A stretch of 64,000 nt of DNA, taken from Actinotalea endophytica. GTDB taxonomy: Bacteria > Actinomycetota > Actinomycetes > Actinomycetales > Cellulomonadaceae. A model generated the notes under the pieces. The model saw only the letters and a list, made by a program, of their open reading frames with translations, did no database searches and was not told the origin of the DNA. The stretch covers positions 110,338 to 174,337 of the forward strand of contig NZ_JAOVZU010000003.1 of NCBI RefSeq assembly GCF_025717005.1, in the 5' to 3' direction. How positions within the stretch are numbered: position 1 is the stretch's first letter; each line of letters opens with the position of its first letter. Shown in pieces: positions 56,842-64,000 of the stretch. Position numbers and translations under genes: made by a program.

Positions 56842-57767
56842 GCGCGGCGCCCACCACCCGGCGGTTCGGCGGGCTCTCCGCCCGCACCCGCTGGGGACTG
56901 GGCGCAGGCGCGGCGCTCGTGGTGCTGGTCGTGCTGGTCGTCCTGGCCCGCTGGGCGTGGGGCCGACCGGGCGTGCAGGACTTCGTCGCTCGCTACCCGG
57001 GCGTGGCCACCGGGGCCGAGAGCGCCGGCACCCCGGCGTGGGTCGGCATCCTGCACTTCTTCAACCTGTTCCTGATGGCCCTGATGATCAAGTCGGGCCT
57101 GCTGATCCACAACACCCGGCGGCCGGCGGCGCACTGGACCCGACGTGGCAGGCCGTGGATCGCCAGGTCACGGACGAGGCCCGCGACCATCACCCTCGAG
57201 CAGTGGTTCCACGTGTCGTTGGACCTGACCTGGCTCGCGGTGGGCACGACGTTCTTCGTCCTGCTGCTCACCTCGGGTCGGTGGGTGCGCCTGGTCCCCA
57301 CGAGCTGGGACGTCGTCCCCAACGCGCTCTCGGTGGTGCTGCAGTACCTGTCGCTGCACTGGCCGCACGAGAGCACCTGGATCGCCTACAACGCGCTGCA
57401 GATGCTCGCGTACTTCGCCACCGTGTTCATCCTCGCTCCGATCTCGGCGGCCACCGGTCTGCGGCTGTCCGAGCTCTGGCCGAAGAAGGCCGCGATCAAC
57501 CGGTACTACCCGATCGAACGGGCCCGTGCGATCCACTTCCCGACGATGTGGCTCTTCGCGGCCTTCATCGTGGTGCACGTGGCGATGGTCCTGGCTACCG
57601 GCGCGATCGCCAACCTCAACCACATGTTCGGGGCCCGCGACGACGACTCGCTGGTCGGTGTGGTCGTCTGCGCCGTGGCCGTCGCGCTCGTCGCGGGCGC
57701 ATGGTTCGCCGCCCGGCCCGTCCTGCTCCGCCCGCTGGCCGCTCTGACCGGGAAGGTCACCCGCTGA
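56838..57767 (+). CDS. Cytochrome b561/b6-like membrane protein
   Basis: A 309-residue membrane protein with about six helices and His residues placed as for di-heme cytochrome b: [44 protein letters not shown] and [17 protein letters not shown]. It is coupled to etfA by a GTGA overlap and followed by an acyl-CoA dehydrogenase gene. It is therefore a plausible membrane electron acceptor for ETF, passing electrons to quinone, in place of the usual ETF:quinone oxidoreductase (inference). No covalent heme c motif is present. Confidence 0.78.
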   Translation: MSAAPTTRRFGGLSARTRWGLGAGAALVVLVVLVVLARWAWGRPGVQDFVARYPGVATGAESAGTPAWVGILHFFNLFLMALMIKSGLLIHNTRRPAAHWTRRGRPWIARSRTRPATITLEQWFHVSLDLTWLAVGTTFFVLLLTSGRWVRLVPTSWDVVPNALSVVLQYLSLHWPHESTWIAYNALQMLAYFATVFILAPISAATGLRLSELWPKKAAINRYYPIERARAIHFPTMWLFAAFIVVHVAMVLATGAIANLNHMFGARDDDSLVGVVVCAVAVALVAGAWFAARPVLLRPLAALTGKVTR

Positions 57768-57816
57768 CCGATCCACAGCCCACGCCTGCACCGGGCCCGC
57801 TCACCGAGGAGGAACA

Positions 57817-58968
57817 GTGCCGTTCTTCGACCAGGACCACGACGACTACCGCGCGACCGTCCGCGAGTACATCGCCGCGTACGTCGAGCCCGCCTACGAC
57901 ACCTGGGAGGCCGAGCGCCTCATCGACCGGTCGGTGTGGACGCCCGCGGCCGAGGCGGGCCTGATCGGACTGGACATCCCGGAGCAGTACGGCGGCCTGG
58001 AGCTGCACGACTGGCGGTTCCGGATGGTGGTGGCCGAGGAGCTCAACATGGCGGCCGCGCCCTCCCTGACGATCGCGTTCGCGGTGCACGACGACCTGGT
58101 GCTGCCCTACCTGCTGGACCTGGCGACCGACGAGCAGAAGGAACGCTGGCTGCCGAGGATGGCGTCCGGCGAGTGGATCGGCGCGATCGCGATGACCGAG
58201 CCCGGCGCGGGCTCGGACCTGCAGGCCATCCGGACCACGGCGGTACGCGACGGCCAGGACTGGGTGCTCAACGGGCAGAAGACCTTCATCTCGAACGGCG
58301 TGCACGCCGACCTGGTGATCGTCGTGGCGAAGACGGACCCCACCGCCGGCGCCCAGGGCTTCAGCCTGTTCGTCGTCGAGACCGGCATGGCCGGATTCGA
58401 GCGTGGCCGCAAGCTCGACAAGCTCGGCCTGCACTCGCAGGACACCGCCGAGCTGTTCTTCACCGACTGCCGGGTGCCGGGTGCGAACCTGCTGGGCGAG
58501 CCGGGCATGGGCTTCGTGTACCTCATGCAGCGCCTGCCCCGGGAGCGGCTGTCGATCGCCGTCGGCGCCTACGCCGGCGCCCGCGCCGTCGTGCGGTGGG
58601 CCGAGGACTACGTCTTCGAGCGCACCGCGTTCGGGCGGCGGATCGGCGACTTCCAGAACACCCGGTTCGTGCTCGCCGAGGCCGAGACCGAGGTCGACCT
58701 CACCCAGGCCTACATCGAGCGGTGCGTGACCAAGCTCAACGAGGGCACGCTCACCACGATCGAGGCGTCGAAGGCCAAGTGGTGGGCCACGGAGCTCGAG
58801 GGCAGCGTCACCACGCGGATGCTGCAGCTGTTCGGCGGGTACGGGTACATGGAGGAGTACCCGATCGCGCGGGCCTACCGGGACTGCCGCGTGCAGACGA
58901 TCTACGGCGGCACGACCGAGATCATGAAGGAGATCATCGGCCGCGACATCGCCGGGCGGTACCGCTGA
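57817..58968 (+). CDS. Acyl-CoA dehydrogenase
   Basis: A 383-residue flavoenzyme of fatty-acid or amino-acid catabolism. Family motifs: AMTEPGAGSDLQAIRT (FAD contact), VLNGQKTFISNGVHADL, ERTAFGRRIGDFQNTRFVLA and the C-terminal IYGGTTEIMKEIIGRDI, whose Glu sits at the usual catalytic-base position of long-chain/medium-chain types. The GTG at 57817 follows a very good SD (GAGGAGGAACA). Together with etfBA and the cytochrome it forms a compact oxidation module. Chain-length preference cannot be read. Confidence 0.92.
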   Translation: MPFFDQDHDDYRATVREYIAAYVEPAYDTWEAERLIDRSVWTPAAEAGLIGLDIPEQYGGLELHDWRFRMVVAEELNMAAAPSLTIAFAVHDDLVLPYLLDLATDEQKERWLPRMASGEWIGAIAMTEPGAGSDLQAIRTTAVRDGQDWVLNGQKTFISNGVHADLVIVVAKTDPTAGAQGFSLFVVETGMAGFERGRKLDKLGLHSQDTAELFFTDCRVPGANLLGEPGMGFVYLMQRLPRERLSIAVGAYAGARAVVRWAEDYVFERTAFGRRIGDFQNTRFVLAEAETEVDLTQAYIERCVTKLNEGTLTTIEASKAKWWATELEGSVTTRMLQLFGGYGYMEEYPIARAYRDCRVQTIYGGTTEIMKEIIGRDIAGRYR

Positions 58969-58983
58969 GCGCCCTCGGTGCCG

Positions 58984-59799
58984 TCACGCGGACCCGTCGG
59001 GCTCCTCGGCCGACGAACGATCCACAGCACCGCCGTAGCGCCGGTCGCGCCGCGCGTACGTCTCGACCGCACGCCACAGGTGCCGGCGGTCCACGTCCGG
59101 CCAGTACTCGTCGAGGAACACCAGCTCGGCGTAGGCGGCCTGCCAGATCATGAAGTTGCTGGTCCGCTGCTCCCCGGAGGTCCGCAGGAACAGGTCGACG
59201 TCCGGCAGGTCCGGCTCGTCGAGGTGGCGCTGGATCGTCGCCTCGGTGACCCGCGACGGGTCCAGCCGGCCGGCAGCCGCCTCCTGCGCGATCGCCCGGG
59301 CCGCGTCGGCGAGCTCGGCGCGTCCGCCGTAGTTCACGCACATCGTCAGCGTGCAGAGGTCGTTGTCCCGGGTGAGCTCCTCGGCGGTCTCCAGCTCGGC
59401 GATCACCGAGCGCCACAGCCGCGGCCGGCGACCCGCCCACCGGACCCGCACCCCCCACGCGTGCATGGTGTCGCGCTGCCGGCGCAGCACGTCCCGGTTG
59501 AACCCCATGAGGAAGCGCACCTCGTCGGGCGAGCGCTTCCAGTTCTCGGTGCTGAACGCGTACGCGGACACGTGCGTGACGCCGATCTCGATCGCCCCGG
59601 CGACCACGTCCAGCAGTGCGGCCTCGCCTGCGGCGTGCCCGGCGGTGCGCGGCAGGCCACGCTCGTTCGCCCAGCGGCCGTTGCCGTCCATCACGATCGC
59701 GACATGCTTCGGCACGAGCTCGCGCGGGATCGCCGGCGGTCGATCACCCGACGGGTGCGGCGGCGGAGCGATCACCGGTTCGGTGCGACGAGCCTTCAC
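58984..59799 (-). CDS. uppS: Isoprenyl transferase (undecaprenyl diphosphate synthase type)
   Basis: A 271-residue cis-prenyltransferase making the polyprenyl diphosphate lipid carrier for cell-wall synthesis. Motifs: [20 protein letters not shown] near residue 35, [19 protein letters not shown], the C-terminal region [23 protein letters not shown] and the end ERRYGG-like [10 protein letters not shown]. Its GTG overlaps the recO stop (GTGA), the usual actinobacterial recO-uppS pair. Confidence 0.94.
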   Translation of the reverse strand: MKARRTEPVIAPPPHPSGDRPPAIPRELVPKHVAIVMDGNGRWANERGLPRTAGHAAGEAALLDVVAGAIEIGVTHVSAYAFSTENWKRSPDEVRFLMGFNRDVLRRQRDTMHAWGVRVRWAGRRPRLWRSVIAELETAEELTRDNDLCTLTMCVNYGGRAELADAARAIAQEAAAGRLDPSRVTEATIQRHLDEPDLPDVDLFLRTSGEQRTSNFMIWQAAYAELVFLDEYWPDVDRRHLWRAVETYARRDRRYGGAVDRSSAEEPDGSA

Positions 59800-60524
59800 G
59801 CGCGCTCCACCAGCCGCAGCGACCGCAGCCCGCGCTCGAGGTGGAACTGGCTGTAGGCCGCGACCAGGCCGCTGGCCTCACGCCGGTGCCGGTCCTCGCT
59901 CGCGTCGGCCTCGGCCCAGTCACCGGTCTGCAGCGCGGCCAGCAGGGCGAGGGTCTGCGGCGCCGGCGACGCCGACCCGGGCGGACGGCAGCCCGGGCAC
60001 ACCGCACCGCCGGAGGCCACCGCGAAGGCCGCGTGCGGGCCGCCCCGGCCGCACCGCGCGCAGTCCGAGAACGAGGCGGCCCAGCCGGCGACCGCGAGCG
60101 CGCGCAGCAGGTAGGAGTCGAGCACGAGACCCGGCGCGTGCGCGCTCTCGGCCAGCGCCCGCACCGCGGCGATGAGCAGCAGGTACTGCTGGACCGACGG
60201 CTCGTGCTCGTCGACCAGGCGCTCAGCCGTCTCGAGCATCACCGCCCCTGCGGTGTAGCGCGCATAGTCCGTGCTGATCGCGGTGGCGTACGACCCGAGC
60301 GTCTCCACCTGGGTCACGGTGTCCAGGCTGCGGCCGGTGTACAGCTGCGCGTCGACCACCATGAACGGCTCCAGCCGCGAGCCGAACCGGGACGACGTGC
60401 GCCGCACGCCCTTGGCGACCGCGCGGACCTTGCCCCGCTCGCGGGTGAGCAGCGTGACGATGCGATCGGCTTCGCCCAGCTGATGGGTGCGCAGCACGAT
60501 CGCCTCGTCGCGGTACAGGCTCAC
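59796..60524 (-). CDS. recO: DNA repair protein RecO
   Basis: A 242-residue recombination mediator: the OB-fold N-terminus ([40 protein letters not shown]) and a C-terminal zinc site (CARCGRGG and CPGC). It loads RecA onto single-stranded DNA with RecR. The GTG at 60524 has GAGAAT 6 nt upstream and no SD, so it is probably leaderless. Confidence 0.94.
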   Translation of the reverse strand: MSLYRDEAIVLRTHQLGEADRIVTLLTRERGKVRAVAKGVRRTSSRFGSRLEPFMVVDAQLYTGRSLDTVTQVETLGSYATAISTDYARYTAGAVMLETAERLVDEHEPSVQQYLLLIAAVRALAESAHAPGLVLDSYLLRALAVAGWAASFSDCARCGRGGPHAAFAVASGGAVCPGCRPPGSASPAPQTLALLAALQTGDWAEADASEDRHRREASGLVAAYSQFHLERGLRSLRLVERA

Positions 60525-60700
60525 CCGACCATTCTCCCCCGAGCACCGACACTGGTCCGTGAGGCGCGACCCGGAAAACCCCGTGACGTCGCGGTACGGC
60601 CCGGTCTAGCGTCGCACCCAGCGCCGGCAAGCCGCCGGCAGGCCACCGGCAAGCACAGCCGGAGCGGCCACCGGACAGCGAGGAACGGGAGGAGGACGCC

Positions 60701-60751
60701 ATGCCCCAGGTGAACGACGCCCTCACCCACCCCCGTCCGCCGCGACCCTGA
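60701..60751 (+). CDS. Short upstream ORF before rsgA (16 codons)
   Basis: MPQVNDALTHPRPPRP, with a very strong SD (GGGAGGAGG at 60688-60696) and a TGA at 60749-60751. CCGCCGCG (60737-60744) and CGCGGCGG (60756-60763) form an 8-bp hairpin with the stop codon in its loop, upstream of the rsgA SD. It may be a leader peptide controlling rsgA; the Pro/Arg-rich end would slow ribosomes. No homologue is known to me. Confidence 0.45.
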   Translation: MPQVNDALTHPRPPRP

Positions 60752-60782
60752 GCCCCGCGGCGGGCCGACGAAAGGTCCTCCG

Positions 60783-61943
60783 TTGTCCCAGCTCGGCACT
60801 CCCCGCACCCCACCCCTTCGACCGCCGACCCGCACGCCCCGCCACCCCATGCACGCCGCACGACTCGGCTGGGACGCAGGCTGGCAGCACTCCCTCGACA
60901 CCCTCGCCGCAGACGCCGGCGAGGGTGTCGTCGTCGCCCGGGTCTGCCGGGTCGACGCCGGCGCCTGCGACCTGATGCTGCCCGGCGAGACCGGAGTCGA
61001 GCGGGTCACGGCCCGCTGGTCGGCCCGCCTCCACCACGACGCGGCAGACGATCCGACCACCGTCCCGGCCACCGGCGACTGGGCGCTCATCGAACCGCAC
61101 ACCGGCGCCCAGCGGTCCGCCCCGTGGGCGGTGACCGCCCTGCTCCCCCGTCGCACGGCCCTCGAGCGGCTCGGGGTCTCCGGGACCTCGGACGGCCAGG
61201 TCCTGGCCGCCAACGCCGATGTCGTGGCCGTCGTCGAGGGCATGGTCCCCGACCTCGACCTCGGCCGGCTCGAGCGGCTGCTGACCCTGGCGTGGTCCTC
61301 CGGCGCACGACCGGCCGTGCTGCTCACCAAGGCCGACCTGCACCCCGACCCGGCCGAGGTGGTCGCCATGGTCACCGAGAGCGCCGCCGGGTGCGACGTG
61401 ATCGCGGTCGCAGCTCCCGAAGGCCGCGGGCTCGACGAACCCCGCGGCTGGCTCGCCGAGGGCGCGACGGTCGCCCTGCTCGGCGCCTCCGGCGTCGGCA
61501 AGTCCACGTTGCTCAACGCGCTGGTCGGCGAGCAGGCGATGGCCACCCGCTCGCTCGGCGTCGAGGGCAAGGGCCGGCACACCACGGTGACCCGCGAGCT
61601 GCACCTCGCACCGGACGGCGGCGCCGTGCTGGACACTCCCGGCCTGCGCTCGGTCGGCCTGCGCGGCGACGAGGCGGTCGACGAGGTGTTCGCCGACGTC
61701 GTCGACCTCGCCGACCGGTGCCGGTTCAACGACTGCACGCACACCGTCGAACCCGGCTGCGCGGTGCTCGCCGCCGTGGACGACGGGTCCCTGCCGGAAC
61801 GTCGCCTCGCGTCCTGGCGTGCGCTCGAGCGCGAGGCCGCCTTCCAGGCCCGCCGCAGCGACGCCCGGCTGCAGGCCGAGTACGCCCGGGTGTGGAAGGC
61901 GCGGGCCAAGGCCTACCGGGCCCGCCCGGACAAGAAGCGCTGA
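60783..61943 (+). CDS. rsgA: Ribosome small-subunit-dependent GTPase A
   Basis: A 386-residue circularly permuted GTPase of late 30S maturation. The G motifs are in permuted order: G4-like LLTKADLHPDP, then G1 LLGASGVGKSTLLNAL near residue 235 and G3 VLDTPGLRSVGL. The zinc knuckle is CRFNDCTHTVEPGC, and the C-terminus is basic (KARAKAYRARPDKKR). The TTG at 60783 has AAAGG upstream; an ATG further in (MHAARLG) is an alternative. The N-terminus is long and Pro-rich, as in other actinobacteria. Confidence 0.93.
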   Translation: MSQLGTPRTPPLRPPTRTPRHPMHAARLGWDAGWQHSLDTLAADAGEGVVVARVCRVDAGACDLMLPGETGVERVTARWSARLHHDAADDPTTVPATGDWALIEPHTGAQRSAPWAVTALLPRRTALERLGVSGTSDGQVLAANADVVAVVEGMVPDLDLGRLERLLTLAWSSGARPAVLLTKADLHPDPAEVVAMVTESAAGCDVIAVAAPEGRGLDEPRGWLAEGATVALLGASGVGKSTLLNALVGEQAMATRSLGVEGKGRHTTVTRELHLAPDGGAVLDTPGLRSVGLRGDEAVDEVFADVVDLADRCRFNDCTHTVEPGCAVLAAVDDGSLPERRLASWRALEREAAFQARRSDARLQAEYARVWKARAKAYRARPDKKR

Positions 61944-61947
61944 CGCT

Positions 61948-61983
61948 GGTTCCCGCTCCCCGGGTCCACGGGGAGCGGGAACC
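61948..61983. terminator. Bidirectional terminator between rsgA and leuA
   Basis: Perfect 14-bp inverted repeat GGTTCCCGCTCCCC (61948-61961) and GGGGAGCGGGAACC (61970-61983) with an 8-nt loop, exactly between the two convergent genes. Confidence 0.9.
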
Positions 61984-61987
61984 GAGC

Positions 61988-63814
<1,827 letters not shown>

Positions 63815-63833
<19 letters not shown>

Positions 63834-63862
63834 CGACCAAGGAGGAGGGTCGTCCCGCGCAT
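63815..63862 (-). CDS. leuL: Leader peptide of leuA
   Basis: A 15-residue ORF, MRGTTLLLGRRGGAL, with three consecutive Leu codons (CTC CTC CTT) and a fourth at the end, stop TAG at 63815-63817. It lies 66 nt before leuA and starts 7 nt after TAGGGT. Leucine-rich leaders of this type before leuA are known in actinobacteria and mediate transcription or translation attenuation when leucyl-tRNA is scarce. Confidence 0.72.
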
Positions 63863-63869
63863 GGCCGAC

Positions 63870-63875
63870 ACCCTA
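63870..63875 (-). promoter_or_regulatory. Leaderless -10 element of the leuL-leuA transcript (TAGGGT)
   Basis: Minus-strand TAGGGT, then GTCGGCC, then the ATG of the leader peptide. Confidence 0.55.
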
Positions 63876-63898
63876 CCGCGCCCCGGACGAGTGACGAA

Positions 63899-63939
63899 GC
63901 GGGCGCCGGCACACGGACTTCTCCGTGGCCGGCGCCCGC
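63899..63939. terminator. Long hairpin upstream of the leuA promoter
   Basis: GCGGGCGCCGGC (63899-63910) pairs with GCCGGCGCCCGC (63928-63939). Inside, CACGGA pairs with TCCGTG around a CTTC loop, with one bulged A. This 18-bp stem is probably the terminator of the gene beyond the window edge. Confidence 0.7.
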
Positions 63940-64000
63940 CGCGCGCGCACCGGTGCACGTCCACGCAGGAGATGGCCGGGGTGGGCGCCGGGCGCCCCCC

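Noticed and set aside
57817..58968. Strict assignment of the acyl-CoA dehydrogenase to one substrate class.
   Set aside because: The sequence features seen are common to several classes.

Overview
The window is very GC-rich, with NNG/NNC-dominated codons, many GTG starts, many 4-nt ATGA/GTGA gene overlaps and many leaderless-looking genes (a TAnnnT-type hexamer 6-7 nt before the start codon). Together with the gene content (dgt-dnaG, recO-uppS, a glycyl-tRNA synthetase, a zinc-uptake locus with its Zur, a leucine-rich leader before leuA, GH13 enzymes and ROK regulators) this points to a high-GC actinobacterium, most likely a Cellulomonas-like member of the Micrococcales. It reads as chromosome: no plasmid, phage or integrase genes are visible.

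Layout. 0.2-5.3 kb: a secreted HNH/DUF4214 protein, a membrane diguanylate cyclase, small conserved proteins and two tRNAs. 5.3-9.6 kb: a tightly coupled minus-strand operon of cystathionine beta-synthase, cystathionine gamma-synthase/lyase and a 2-oxoglutarate/Fe(II)-type oxygenase, next to a small winged-helix protein. 9.8-16.0 kb: a sugar ABC importer operon led by an esterase and facing a divergent ROK regulator. 16.1-24.2 kb: a five-gene plus-strand operon with two large FtsX-type permeases, two ABC ATPases (one with an AbrB-like tail) and a HemK-like methyltransferase. 24.2-28.7 kb: dgt-gluconokinase-ZIP transporter-dnaG. 28.8-36.0 kb: two GH13 enzymes among three paralogous membrane-anchored PQQ-type beta-propellers. 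36.1-40.3 kb: dusB, a YibE/F membrane protein, a LapA-like protein, a methyltransferase and a winged-helix-like protein.

40.3-49.8 kb is the accessory region. It holds about a dozen small orphan genes on both strands, truncated or frameshifted remnants (phosphotransferase, ISL3 transposase, glycoside hydrolase, ROK, VanZ-like), and a low-GC gene for a membrane protein with a Cys-rich C-terminus that may be a halocin-C8-like bacteriocin precursor. The striking point is a short palindromic repeat with core GCGGCATGAGCG. From 41.6 to 46.2 kb it occurs once in nearly every gene boundary, whatever the gene orientation, and two copies are identical over 50 bp. This looks like a cassette array, possibly of immunity-type genes, but it lacks classical attC signatures and no recombinase is present.

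49.9-64 kb returns to core functions: glyS; divergent znuA-znuC-znuB-zur with two Zur-box-like palindromes over the znuA start; etfB-etfA-cytochrome b-acyl-CoA dehydrogenase; recO-uppS; rsgA with a short upstream ORF; and leuA preceded by a 15-codon leader (MRGTTLLLGRRGGAL) and an attenuator-like hairpin. All functional assignments come from reading motifs; no database search was run.
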